Positions 26,246 to 43,032 are shown, numbered from the stretch's first letter. The stretch: DNA of 64,000 nucleotides from Myxocyprinus asiaticus (GCF_019703515.2 NC_059349.1:27586744-27650743); one strand, 5' to 3'. Made by a program: numbers and translations. The notes: a model not told the origin generated them from the sequence alone.

Positions 26246-26287
<42 letters not shown>
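26179..26287. repeat. (TG)n/(TA)n microsatellite between two Tc1 elements
   Basis: Alternating TG and TA runs fill the whole 109-bp gap between the end of one Tc1 element and the start of the next. Confidence 0.9.
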
Positions 26288-27590
26288 AACTCAGCAAAAA
26301 AGAAACGTCCTTTTTTCAGGACACTGTATTTTAAAGATAATTTTGTAAAAATCCAAATAACGTTACAGATCTTTATTATAAAGGGTTTAAACAAAGTTTT
26401 CCATGCTTGTTCAATGAACCATAAACAATTAATGAACATGCACCTGTGGAACGGTCGCTAAGACACTAACAGCTTACAGATGGTAGGCAATTAAGGTCAC
26501 AGTTATAAAAACTTAGGCCACTAAAGATACCTTTTTACTGACTCTGAAAAACACCAAAAGAAAGATGCCCAGGGTCCCTGCTCATCTGCGTGAACATGCC
26601 TTAGGTATGCTGCATGGAGGCATGAGGACTGCAGATGTGGCCAGCACAATAAATTGCAATGTCCGTACTGTGAGACACCTAAGACAGCGCTACAGGGAGA
26701 CAGGAAGGACAGCTGATCGTCCTCGCAGTGGCAGACCACGTGTAACAACACCTGCACAGGATCGGTACATTCGAATATCACACCTGTGGGACAGGTACAG
26801 GATGGCAACAACAACATCCCGAGTTACACCAGGAACGCACAATCCCTCCATCAGTGCTCAGACTGTCCGCAATATGCTGAGAGAGGCTGGACTGAGGGCT
26901 TGTAGGCCTGTTGTAAGGCAGGTCCTTACCAGACATCACCGGCAACAACGTTGCCTATGGGCACAAACCCATCTTCACTGGACCAGACAGGACTGGCAAA
27001 AAGAGCTCTTCACTGATGAGTCGCGGTTTTGTCTCACCAGGGGTGATGGTCAGACTTGCATTTATCGTCTAAGGAATGAGCATTACACCGAGGCCTGTAC
27101 TCTGGAGTGGGATCGGTTTGGAGGTGGAGGGTCCATCATGGTCTGGGGCGGTGTGTCACAGCATCATTGGACTGAGCTTTTGTCATTGCAGGCAATCTCA
27201 ATGCTGTGCGTTACAGGGAAGACACCCTCCTCCTTCATGTGGTACCCTCCTGACATGACCCTCCAGCATGACAATGCCACCAGCCATACTGCTCGTTCTG
27301 TGCATGATTTCCTGCAAGACAGGAATGTCAGTGTTCTGCCATGGCCAGCAAAGTGCCCGGATCTCAATCCCATTGAGCACATCTGGGACCTGTTGGATCG
27401 GAGGGTGAGGGCTAAGGCCATTCCCCCCAGAAATGTCCGGGAACTTACAAGTGCCTTGGTGGAACAGTGGGGTAACATCTCACAGCAAGAACTGGCAAAT
27501 CTGGTGCAGTCCATGAGGAGGAGATGCACTGCAGTACTTAATGCAGCTGGTGGCCACACCAGATACTGACTGTTACTTTTGATTTGAACA
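26288..27590 (+). mobile_element. Tc1-like element lacking its right end
   Basis: The left terminal repeat AACTCAGCAAAAAAGAAACG follows TA. The same family's right end is seen at 2830-2852. Here similarity to that fragment stops at about 27588 (ttacttttgattt), so the right terminal repeat is missing. The element cannot be excised by the usual two-ended reaction. Confidence 0.8.
26565..27569 (+). pseudogene. Tc1 transposase frame, open but internally scrambled
   Basis: An ATG-started frame of 334 codons has paired helix-turn-helix units (MRTADVASTINCNVRTVRHL), a GRPR motif, Asp in LFTDESRFC, Asp in LQHDNATSHTA and Glu in [12 protein letters not shown]. Although the frame is open throughout, the stretch between about 27175 and 27250 reads LSLQAISMLCVTGKTPSSFM, which is not Tc1-like. 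Another frame across the same bases reads VIAGNLNAVRYRED, as expected of the family. So one small insertion and a later deletion compensate each other. The protein is probably non-functional, though DDE residues and DNA-binding parts are preserved. The family length is about 340 residues. Confidence 0.75.
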
Positions 27591-27913
27591 AACACAAAGA
27601 CAATGTTAAGCTTCATTTAACGAATCAAATAGCTTTCAACTGTGTTTGATATAATGGCAAGTGATTTTCTAGTACCAAATTAGCAATTTTGCATGATTAC
27701 TCAAGGATAAGGTGTTGGAGTGATGGCTGCTGGAAATGGGGCCTGTCTAGATTTGATCAAAATCATTGACTTTTTCAAATAGTGATGATGTTTTTTACAT
27801 CAGTAATGTCCTGAATATACTTTGTGATCAGTTGAATGCCACTTTTGTGAATTAAAGTACCAATTTCCTTTACAAAACAGCAAAAACTGTACAATATTCC
27901 AAACTTTAGGCCG

Positions 27914-27951
27914 TGTGTGTGTGTGTGTGTGTATGTGTGTGTGTATGTATA

Positions 27952-28021
<70 letters not shown>

Positions 28022-28036
28022 TATATATATTATAAT
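27914..28036. repeat. (TG)n(TA)n microsatellite
   Basis: TG units run into about 30 TA units with few interruptions. Confidence 0.92.
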
Positions 28037-28799
<763 letters not shown>

Positions 28800-29261
28800 T
28801 AAGGTTTCAGATTATCTCTCATGATCAGGATACTTTACAGAAATCTTCACTATAAGAATTTTAATTTCTGCTTAGTCACATGAAAGAGCCCATTTCAGCA
28901 CGGGTCAATTCTCACCACTATTTTGAAAAGGGTAGGCGTGGAAAGCTGGAAAGCATTATGGTTCATCTGTCCATAATTCTAGAAACTCTCCCACAAGAAA
29001 TGCACACAGACATTTCATGTATTTGATGGAGAGCCTGTCGCTTTAAAAGCATTACAGGGGAAAACATGCAACTACTGTAGTTTTGTACTTTGGACCATGC
29101 AAATGCATATTTCCAACCAGTTCTTTTCATTGGCTGAAAAAGTGCCCATCTCATAAATAATATAAAGGTGCTGCTGATGTGTACCTTTTAAAAAATGAAA
29201 CTGTGCTGTTTCTACCTGTTCTGATTCATAAAAATGACATTAATTTGTGTAATGTAGTCTT

Positions 29262-29660
29262 AAATGGATAGTTCACCCAAAAAGGAAAATACTCTCATCA
29301 TTTACTCATTCTCATGCCACCCAGATGTGTATGTCTTTCTGTCTTCTGCTGAACGCAAACAAAGATTTTTAGAAGAATATCTCAGCTCTGTAGGTCCATA
29401 CAATGCAAGTGAATGGTAGCCAGAACTTTGAAGGTCCAAAAAGCATATAAAGGGAGCATAAAAGTTATCCATATGCTTCCAGTGGTTACATCTATATCGT
29501 TAGAAGCAATATGATAGGTGTGGGTGAGAAACAGATAAATATTTAAGTACTTTTTCTACTATAAATTCTCCTCTCTGCCCAGTAGGTGGTGATATGCATG
29601 AAGAATGTGTTTTTTATAAAAAAATAAAAATGTGAAAGTGAAAGTGGAGATTTTTAGTGC
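29262..29660. mobile_element. MITE-type fragment (GGATAGTTCACCC end)
   Basis: The phrase AAATGGATAGTTCACCCAAAA followed by tcatcatttactcattctcatgcc is the end of a very common fish MITE. The matching inverted end is not found. The piece runs through a purine-rich segment (gcagtaggtggtgatatgcatg near 29580) that also looks repetitive. Copies of the same end occur at 40861 and, weaker, at 38661. Confidence 0.5.
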
Positions 29661-30942
29661 TAACATCTCAAAGTGCATTTTAGTGCTTCATGACACTTCA
29701 AAGAATTTAGGTGAAGTTGGGTCTAAGTTTTGGTTGTAAATATGGAAGCAAATGTAAACTTCTTCACAGCAGTTTATAATGCAGACAACAAGCAATAAAC
29801 ACAGCAACAATCCTATTTCTTAAGCTTGGATAAAATCTATTATATATTTCTTTAAGTTTTTGATGAATTGACAAACTTCAACAATGCTACCAAACATGAA
29901 GTGATTAAGCTGGCATATTTACATTTGAGCAAAATATAGGTGAAACACACTAAAACAGCCTTTGAAAACTGAAATGAATCAATATTTAGAGTATGGTAGC
30001 CCATCTTTACTGAATAAATAATCTATAACGTTTGATATGCTGGGTGGTCTTGGTGTAGTAATCTATAATTTTACTTTGTTTTCTTGAGAAAAGACACTCT
30101 CATAAATGTATTCAGGAGGTGACTGCTGCAGACACACAAAACAAAAACAGCTCAACCGATCACTTTTCTTCATTTCAAATTAGTCTGAAGTGATTTAGCA
30201 AAGTGGAGAGTATTGATCACAGGTCCTCAATTTACTCAATACACGTGAGCATATGCAATCAAAATCGAATAAACTCTCCTTGGAAGCAATTTAGCTACCA
30301 TTATCCACAAATCACTCACGCTAATATAGTGATCTGTGCCACAGCTGGCTGTGTTGATAATGTCACAATAACAGGACACACAGCTAGACAACTGCAGTGA
30401 GACTGCCCTCTCCTTCATGTCCAAAGACATAGTGGCCTGTTTCCCTTTCTACCGTTAGTCTCTAGTCAGTTTCATTACATGTTTAAAAATGTATCCCTGG
30501 TCTAGCTAAGAGCTCAGACAAATGTAAAGTGAAAGAGTGCTTTTATTGCTGTATAAAATGTTATGTGCAGTGGTTTTACTCCCCATATTGAATATCAAGA
30601 CAATGCTGCATTGCATTTATATTAATATCATATCAGTTTGCCTATGAAGTGGCCCCAAAAAGTATTTGGACTCATATGACACACTAAAAATAATGCATGA
30701 ATGTCTTGCTTTGTATAACAAAATATCAAACCAAGTGGAATTTATTTGAAAGAAATATAGCACAAAAAATATACAACCAAAACATTTGACAAAAATAAAT
30801 TAATGAATATATTTTACACTTATATAGTGCTTACATAGAGAACATATGACTCTCTTCAACCACCACCAGTGTGCAGCATCCACCTGGAATTTCAAACCTA
30901 AAAAAGAAATTTGTTAGGTTTGAAATAAAGCAATAGATTTAT
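29661..30942. other. intron sequence with one old transposon scrap
   Basis: No gene is visible. 30640-30800 shares blocks with 19450-19610 and is probably the end of an old DNA transposon. Confidence 0.45.
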
Positions 30943-30999
30943 TTGTGTGTGTGTGTGTGTGTATATGTATATGAATATGTATGTGTGTGTGTGTATGTA

Positions 31000-31040
<41 letters not shown>
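30943..31040. repeat. (TG)n/(TA)n microsatellite
   Basis: Interrupted TG runs followed by about 12 TA units, directly next to the SINE target duplication. Confidence 0.88.
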
Positions 31041-31043
<3 letters not shown>

Positions 31044-31050
31044 AAATGAA
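31041..31050. repeat. SINE target-site duplication, left copy
   Basis: ATAAAATGAA recurs exactly at 31520-31529 on the other side of the SINE. Confidence 0.85.
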
Positions 31051-31519
31051 TTTTTTTTTTTTTTTTTGGGGGGGGATTTTTCCCCTTTTTCTCCCAATTT
31101 GGAATGCCCAATTCCCAATGCGCCCTAAGTCCTCGTGGTCACATAGTTATTCGCCTCAGTCCGGGTGGCGGAGGACGAATCCCAGTTGCCTCCACGTCTG
31201 AGACAGTCAACCCACGCATCTTATCACGTGGCTTGTTGAGCACGTTGCCACAGAGACATAGCGCGTGTGGAGGCTTCACGCCATCCACCGCGGCAACCAC
31301 GCTCAATTCACCATGCGCCCCACCGAGAACAAACCACATTATAGCGACCACGAGGAGGTTACCCCATGTGACTCTACCCTCCCTAGCAACCGGGCCAATT
31401 TGGTTGCTTACGAGACCTGGATGGAGTCACTTAGCACGCCCTGGGATTCGAACTAGCGAACTAGCGAACTCCAGGGGTGGTAGCCAATGTATTTTACCAC
31501 TGAGCTACCCAGGCCCCCC
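31051..31519 (-). mobile_element. tRNA-derived SINE
   Basis: On the minus strand it begins GGGGGGCCTGGGTAGCTCAG, holding an A-box-like TAGCTCAGTGG and then a B box GTTCGAATCCC about 45 bases on. This is a tRNA-like RNA polymerase III promoter. A roughly 400-bp unrelated body follows and ends in an A-rich tail (T-run at 31051-31068 on the plus strand). A perfect 10-bp target duplication flanks it. Just before the B box the unit CTAGTTCG is repeated, giving an expanded TpsiC-arm region. It is about 470 bp long, large for a SINE. Confidence 0.85.
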
Positions 31520-31529
31520 ATAAAATGAA
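31520..31529. repeat. SINE target-site duplication, right copy
   Basis: Exact match to 31041-31050. Confidence 0.85.
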
Positions 31530-31935
31530 ACTCATTGTGGTTTTGAAGTAAATATTTACTGCTTAGATTAAAAAAACAGATCATTCTTCTGATTGGATGA
31601 GCCACCTGTGACCGCACATAAATTGAATTATGTTACGTGGCAAGTTGTTACAGTGGACTGAAACGGTAAACAGCATTTAACAGTTCAACCACCAAGTAAA
31701 CAACATTACTTGGTGGATGAATTGTTTATTGTAATTTATTATATTAATAAATATAATGAATATTCATTGAACATTAGTCATTTATTATAGAGCTATCACC
31801 ACTGTTTTATCATGCATACACCAACTTTTCTGCTATATTATGCACATGAAGTATTATTTTCATCTGTCATTCTAGGTATCCCTCTATATAATTTAAGCAT
31901 GCAAATTGTTTTCACATATAGTTTGCTATATTATA

Positions 31936-33511
31936 CAGTGCACCCGGAAAGTATTCACAGCGCTTCACTTTTTCCACATTTTGTTATGTTACAGCCTTAT
32001 TCCAAAATGGATTTTGCTCAAAATTCTCCAAAGAATACCCCATAATGACAATGTGAAAGAAGTTTGTTTGAAATCTTTGCAAATTTATAAAAAACAAAAA
32101 AACAAAAAACACACATGTACATAAGTATTCACAGCCTTTGCTCAATACTTTGTTGAAGCACCTTTGGTTACAGCCTCAAGTCTTTTTGAGTATGATGCTA
32201 CAAGCTTGGCACACCTATTTTTGGGCAGTTTCTCCCATTCTTCTTTGCAGGACCTCTCAAGCTCCATCAGGTTGGATGGGGAGCGTCGGTGCACAGCCAT
32301 TTTCAGATCTCTCCAGAGATGTTCAATCGGGTTCAAGTCTGGGCTCTGGCTGGGCCACTCAAGGACATTCACAGAGTTGTCCCGTAGCCACTCCTTTGTT
32401 ATCTTGGCTGTGTGCTTAAGGTCATTGTCCTGTTGGAAGATGAACCTTCGCCCCAGTCTGAGGTCCAGAGCGTTCTGGAGCAGGTTTTCATCAAGGATGT
32501 CTCTGTACATTGCTGCATTCATCTTTCCCTCGATCCTGACTAGTCTCCCAGTTCCTGCCGCTGAACAACATCCCCACAGTATGATGCTGCCACCACCATG
32601 CTTCACTGTAGGGATGGTATTGGCCAGGTGATGAGCGGTGCCTGGTTTCCTCCAGACATGACACTTGCCATTCAGGCCAAAGAGTTCAATCTTTATTTCT
32701 CATGGTCTGAGAGTCCTTCAGGTGCCTTTTGGCAAACTCCAGGCGGGCTGTCATGTGCCTTTTACTGAGGAGTGGCTTCCGTCTGGCCACTCTACCATAC
32801 AGGCCTGATTGGTGGAGTGCTGCAGAAATGGTTGTTCTTCTGGAAGGTTCTCCTCTCTCCACAGAGAAATGCTGGACCATCAGGTTCTTGGTCACCTCCC
32901 TGACTAAGGCCCTTCTCCCCCATTCACTCAGTTTGGCCAGGCGGCCAGCTCTAGGAAGAGTCCTGGTGGTTCCAAACATCTTCCATTTACAGATGATGGA
33001 GGCCACTGTGCTCATTGGGACCTTCAATGCTGCAGAAATGTTTCTGTACCCTTCCCCAGAGCTGTGCCTCAATACAATCCTGTCTCGGAGGTCTACAGAC
33101 AATTCCTTGGACTTCATGGCTTGGTTTGTGCTCTGACATGCACTGTTAACTGTGGGACCTTATATAGACAGGTGTGTGCCTTTCCAAATCATGTCCAATC
33201 AACTGAATTTACCACAGGTGTACTCCAATCAAGTTGTAGAAACATCTCAAGGATGATCAGTGGAAACAGGATGCACCTGAGCTCAATTTTGAGTGTCATG
33301 GCAAAGGCTGTGAATACTTATGTACATGTGATTTTTTTTATTTTTTTTTATTTTATTTGTTCGTTGTCATTATGGGGTATTGTTTGTAGAATTTTCAAAT
33401 ATTTTGAGGAAAATTGAGGAAAATAATGAATTTAATCTATTTTGGAATAAGGCTGTAACATAACAAAATGTGGAAAAAGTGAAGCGCTGTGAATACTTTC
33501 CGGATGCACTG
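31936..33511 (-). mobile_element. Tc1-like element, complete ends
   Basis: The ends CAGTGCACCCGGAAAGTATT and AATACTTTCCGGATGCACTG are inverted repeats flanked by TA at both sides (31934-31935, 33512-33513). The element is 1,576 bp. The inverted repeats continue inward (AAGTGAAGCGCTGTG, TTACAGCCTTATTCCA). The transposase lies on the minus strand. Confidence 0.92.
32142..33117 (-). pseudogene. Tc1 transposase with deletion at first catalytic Asp
   Basis: On the minus strand it starts MKSKELSVDLRDRIVLRHSS at 33117, with a helix-turn-helix (YRNISAALKVPMSTVASIIC) and a second DNA-binding unit (RTTISAALHQSGLYGRVAR). After SQTMRNK the frame ends at 32686. The bases that follow directly encode [15 protein letters not shown] in another frame. 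The WSDET segment with the first catalytic Asp that the family has between these two is absent, so a small deletion of about 20 bp removed it and broke the frame. Downstream, [22 protein letters not shown] (second Asp) and [14 protein letters not shown] (Glu) remain, ending at 32142. Confidence 0.82.
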
Positions 33512-33815
33512 TATATAAAAAAGTTTGCATTGAGTTTGTATTAAAGTAAGTTGCTGAAGGCTCTATCACTCTCCATCCATAGGCTTTGTTTGGTGGGGGG
33601 GTGACTAGATGTGACTACCAACTGGCATACAAGTAGACAACCTTAGGAAAAGCTTTTGGCTTCTTGCTGCATATGTCATGTTGTGGAGTATATTACATAT
33701 GGCCATTTCTAGGTTTAGTCAGAGGTGCACCTAGCAACTTTGCCTAGTAACTGGAGGGCAAAAAACTATCCTAAACTTTGCATTGGTTTTTATATAGACA
33801 TACAGTTAATGCCCA

Positions 33816-35419
33816 TCAAGCTTATTATAGTTAATTGAAACTGAAACAAAATTCTAAAAAATAACCTAGAAAAACTAAACTAAACTGAAACTATCATGCA
33901 TTGCTTCAAAACTAACTAAAACTAAATAGAAATTATCATAACATATTTTTTGTTTTTGTTTTTAATACTTTGACTTGTGCATGTTATAAAATCGTTTTTT
34001 GGTTTCTTTTAATGTCTCCATCTGTTGCATCACAAACATGCTGACTACTGGCCATGAGTTTCAGTACAGTTTATTTAACATGTGCATGTGCCCACATTTG
34101 GTTATGTGCTAAATGTTTCAAGATAAATGGAATAGTTTGTTTAATCACATCATCCATTGCTGTTCAAAAAATAAAGGGATACATGCACTCATTGACCACT
34201 TTATTAGGAACACATGTACACCTACTTATTCATGCGATTATCTAATCAGCCAAATGTGTGGCAGCAGTCCAATGCATAAAATCATGCAGATATGGATTAG
34301 GACCTTTTAGTTTATATTCACATCAACCATCAGAATGGGAGAAAAATATGATTTCAGTGATTTTGACCGTAGCATGATTGTTGGTGCCAGATGGGCTGGT
34401 TTGAGTATTTCTGTAACTGCTGATCTCATACACAACAGTCTCTAGAGTTTACTCAGAATGGTGCCAAAAACAAAAAACATCCAGTGAGAGGCAGTTCTGT
34501 GAATGGAAATGCCTTGTTAATGAGAAAGGTCAACAGAGAATGGCCAGACTGGTTCGAGCTGACAGAAAGGCTACGGTAACTCGGATAACCACTCTGTACA
34601 ATTGTAGTGAGCAGAATAGCATCTCAGAATGCACAACACATCCAACCTTGAGGTGGATGGGCTACAACAGCAGAAGACCATGTCGGGTTCCACTTCTGTC
34701 GGCCGAGAACAGAAAGCTGAGGCTTCTGTTCTTGGCTGACAGAAGTGGAACCCGACTTGGTCTTCTGCTGTTGTAGCCCATCAGCCCATCAACGTGTTGT
34801 GCATTCTGCAGAACTGTAGCTGCTGAAATACTAGGAGATCAGCAACTACAGAAATACTCAAACTAGCCCATTCTGATTTTTCCCCTTTCAGATGGTTGAT
34901 GTGAACATTAACTGAAGGTCCTGACCCATATCTGCATGATTTTATGCATTGCACTGCTGCCACATGATTGGCTGATTAATCGCACGAATAAGTAGGTGTA
35001 CAGGTGTACCTAATAAAGTGGTCAGTGAGTGTATCTCCACATTTGTAAGCCCTTATTGGTTGTTTTTACCATGTTGTAAGTCAGTCTAGATAAACACTAC
35101 GTAGACCTACTGTATGTGTAATCTGGACTATATAGGGAATAGTTTAATTTAAAGAACATTACACAATGTTGTCCTCTGCCAAATATCTTTACAATATACT
35201 TATCTGTGTTAACTGAAATAGAAGTAAAAATAAAAACTAAAATATATTGATAGGCTAAAATAAAAACGAAAACTAAAATTAATTGAAAAACTATAACTTA
35301 TCTAAAACTAACAAACACAGTTGGTAGAATAATGGAAACTAAACTAAATAATCATTTGAAATTGAAAACAAAATTAAAATTAAAACTAAATTATAAACCC
35401 AAAACTATAATAATCTTGA
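33816..35419. mobile_element. TIR element with 6-bp duplication, interrupted
   Basis: The left end TCAAGCTTATTATAGTT and the right end AACTATAATAATCTTGA are inverted repeats. They are flanked by TGCCCA at both sides (33810-33815 and 35420-35425), an exact 6-bp direct repeat. The inner arms are rich in AAACTAAAACTAAA. The superfamily is uncertain. Another element (34180-35033) sits in the middle, leaving about 750 bp of its own sequence and no coding region. Confidence 0.65.
34180..35033. mobile_element. palindromic Tc1-type fold-back element
   Basis: The left end contains CATTGACCACTTTATTAGGA and the right end is CCTAATAAAGTGGTCAGTG with TA next to it. Both arms carry matching blocks all the way in: CAGATATGGATTAGGACCTT with its inverse near 34920, ATTTCTGTAACTGCTGATCT with its inverse near 34845, and GGGCTACAACAGCAGAAGAC (34667-34686) with its inverse at 34755-34780. 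The centre near 34715-34730 has almost no loop. Left-arm sequence looks like the N-terminal part of a Tc1 transposase gene, so this is a rearranged non-autonomous derivative. Confidence 0.75.
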
Positions 35420-35425
35420 TGCCCA

Positions 35426-35816
35426 CTGGTAACGAAGGTGTTTAAATAATCTTAACGTGAAAAAATACTTAATACTTAATTAAAAATGCCAAAAGGACCA
35501 CACAGTATGTCCATAGGAAAGATTGTGCAAATAATTCTAATTAAGACACCTCTGGGAAGAATCTGGGCACTAATGGGTTACAATTTTATTTATTTTATTT
35601 TTTTTTTTTTTTTTTTTTTATTCAAGTAAACCTGTTTGTAAAAATATATTATTAAATATTTTATAAATATTATATTGGGATTACATTCTTCCAGACAGAT
35701 AAAGCTGATACTATGCTCTCATTTGACCTTCTCCAGGGTTGTGTAAATGTTGTAATTATAACACAAAATGTTGTCTTCAGCCTGCTTTTTATATGTGCTT
35801 TCACTTTGTGTTACAG
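35426..35816. other. intron sequence with T-run
   Basis: Contains a run of T at about 35590-35620 and AT-rich sequence up to the exon acceptor. No gene or element found. Confidence 0.5.
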
Positions 35817-35871
35817 AGTGACCTGTGGTCATTAGGAATCACAGCCATTGAGATGGCAGAAGGAGCTCCGC
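35817..35871 (+). CDS. tnik: tnik-like kinase exon: alpha-F helix
   Basis: This is a 55-bp exon between the acceptor ctttgtgttacag and the donor GTAAGTAA, phase 0 in and 1 out. It encodes SDLWSLGITAIEMAEGAP, subdomain IX of the kinase with the conserved Asp and Trp of SDLWS. The final Pro codon is completed by the first two bases of the next exon. The preceding 7-kb intron holds the SINE, a Tc1 element and the palindromic element. Confidence 0.9.
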
Positions 35872-40384
<4,513 letters not shown>

Positions 40385-40860
40385 TGACCTTATCAGCTAT
40401 CTATAAGCATGTCAAATCAGATATGCCCTGTTCTGTGTGCTACTCGTGTTTTCTGTACACGCTTTACATTAAGTGCACAAAAACAAATTACTTCAAAGTA
40501 CCATGAGAGATCAGGCATGTAAACCATGCGGCTGAAAAATTACCCCACAGAATACTCCATCTCTGCTGACATTTAGCGTTTATAACATAACGCATGACCT
40601 CCATTATTTCCCATTTTCCATTTGGCTTGCTTTTCCCCCAAATAGCCACTTTAAATGCTGCTTGAAGTTGTATCATGTGAGAGTTTAGCGATAATGGTTA
40701 TTGCTTACCCTTCTCCAAATGGCTGTTTTGATGTAGTCTCCATTCCGGATGTTGCTGTGCTGTTATTAATGATGTTACTGTGAAGAGAGCAGTTTGAGCA
40801 GATATAGGCCTAAAGCTTAGCATGCTTATAGTTCAGAGTGAATGTCTGTGTATTTTAAAA

Positions 40861-41138
40861 TTTAAAGAAATAGTTCACCCAAAAAATTAATATTCTGTCA
40901 TGATTTATGCCAGCAGAGAAAATAGCAGTTAATAACTTAATTTTGGTCTGTTCCTCAAACAAAGCTATCATATGGCTTAAAAAGATGTGGAATATAGCAC
41001 ATGAGTCATATGGACTACTTTTCTGGTGTTTTTTGGAGCTTGACAGCCCCTGGTCATCATTCACTTTCATTGTATTGAAAAGGGCAGTGTCAACATGTCA
41101 ACTGAAAAAAATTATATTTTTGGGTGAACTTCTTTTAA
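40861..41138. mobile_element. small MITE (TAGTTCACCCAAAAA ends)
   Basis: The left end TTTAAAGAAATAGTTCACCC and the right end GGGTGAACTTCTTTTAA are inverted repeats 278 bp apart. It is non-coding. Related ends lie at 29268 and 38662. Confidence 0.65.
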
Positions 41139-41243
41139 GAAAATAGGTAGTTTATTTAAAGAAACAAACAGGTTTGTTTACATGAAGTAAGGTTAATTTA
41201 GTACAGTAGCATTATTGTTTTCTCCTTCGGATTAACTGCTTCT

Positions 41244-41300
41244 GCTTGTTTTAGTCACATTGGATAAAAGCGTCTGCTAAACAAGAACATGTAAGTGTAA
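41244..41300. mobile_element. retroposon tail fragment
   Basis: TTGGATAAAAGCGTCTGCTAA is a phrase I know from the 3' tails of many fish SINE/LINE copies. Only this tail-like piece is recognisable. Confidence 0.45.
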
Positions 41301-42162
41301 ATAAGTGTCTTTGCGGCTCAAGCCTATCTCACAGGGGGGTGTTCAGTTTGTCTGACAGGCTCTGCAGTGTTCAGAGCAGATAAAGGTGCTCTTCCTCTGT
41401 ATTTCAGCCAGGCTTCACTGTGTTTTGGCGTTAAAGATAACAAGAGTAAACACTTTCCTATTAGTCCCACCCCCACATCTCAGTACGTCACCTCAGATTG
41501 TACAGCCATGTTTTTTTCTTTTCTTTTCTCAAGTCATATTTTTCGCTAAATGCTGTTTGCCTGTTTGTTTAAAATTATATCGAGCTGCACTGCATGACTA
41601 CAGTTTAAAGTGCTGTTAATATATAGCTTGCTCTCTCCAAGGGGACATATCATGAATTATTTGCTCTTTTGAACAGTTTGATGTACAATGTAGACATACT
41701 CTGATGTTCAAAATCAAAACTCCCTTTAGAAACTAATTATAACACCCTTTCAAATCCACCCAGACCATTTATCAAAACTAAGCTGCTAAAACTGTCATTC
41801 AGAAATTTTCATGGTTATGATGTCACAACCATGAGGAAGTTAACATTTGACCGCCCCCTTTTACATGTCAACAGCTATTCAGAATTCAGCAACAGTGTGA
41901 ACTATGCTGGTGTCATGCAATATTCAGTCCCCCCATAAAATCCTTTCCCACTTGGGTAGTTGATCAGAAGTGTTTGTTACTAATTCCTGTTGCAGCTGAT
42001 CATGTATAGTCAGTTAACAAATGATTACCATATAACACTAAATTCAATGTTTTAATATAATAGTATTTGCACTGAATATGTTGGCTTAGTAAGATAATTG
42101 ATTAGCTTGGGGAATGCATGATGGATTGTTAGCTTATCAGGCTTATCGGTTAGCATGTTAAC

Positions 42163-42678
42163 TTGGGGTGGGTAAAAATATAGATTTCCCGATTGCATCG
42201 CGATCTTCATTTGAACGATCACTATATATATTCTTAAATCCCAAGATTAATCTTTTACTCTATGCACAACCCTCCACTATAATCGGAGGAAAACACTCGC
42301 ATTAGCAACCCTCGTGCTATGCGACTAAAATTTATATATTTAACAACTGGCATGTAAATGTGTAGATCTCACTCACCAGTAATTGTGTAGTATAGTGGTG
42401 GAGTATTCAGCAGTGAGATCCTTGCACTGCTTGTTGAGAGCAAAAGTTGTTCTGTGAAATGCGTGTCCAAAAACGAGATCCACGCAATCTGTTTGTCATT
42501 GAATAATTTCTCTTAAAATACTCTGTTCTCTACAGTCAGTTGTTGATAAAAATAAATAAATAAATCTAATCATGCATGGCACAGATGAGAGAAAGCCTTT
42601 CAAATTCTCTCTCTTGTGCTCATTTACAGATGCTCTTTACAGAAATGCCAGTTTTGTTAAAGAGGCTGTACTCTTTTG

Positions 42679-42724
<46 letters not shown>

Positions 42725-43032
42725 AATATCTTATTTATTGATTGAATACATGGATTAGTTTTGTTTTTTTAAACAGCCAAAATATGGCAAATTATTAAAA
42801 GGTAATAAAATATAATTAGTGAAATCAATATTTTTGTAATGCACCTAGATAGAAGGTCCTCTGTATAATTAACAGGATTAGCTGAGAGAGAATTTTTCAT
42901 ATGTAAGAAAAAGGGACATTATAACAAAAAAATACCCATATGAAACAATATTGAATTGAAATCGAATCAAATCGAGAGCTTGTGAATCGGAATCTAATCT
43001 AATTGAGAAATCCTTATCAATGCCCAACCTTA
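42163..43032. mobile_element. non-autonomous hAT-like element, exact 8-bp duplication
   Basis: The left end TTGGGGTGGGTAAAAATATA and the right end CTTATCAATGCCCAACCTTA are imperfect inverted repeats. Subterminal ATCGATT/GAATCG motifs occur on both sides. ATGTTAAC flanks it exactly (42155-42162 and 43033-43040), the 8-bp duplication expected of hAT transposition. No transposase. It includes a (TA)n tract at 42677-42717. Confidence 0.75.

Noticed and set aside
26565..27569. A host gene derived from a transposase
   Set aside because: The frame is open only through compensating frameshifts, and the element's left end is still attached. Selection has not been shown.
31450..31519. A tRNA gene on the minus strand
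   Set aside because: The A and B boxes belong to the head of a SINE with a tail and target duplication. The acceptor stem does not pair well.
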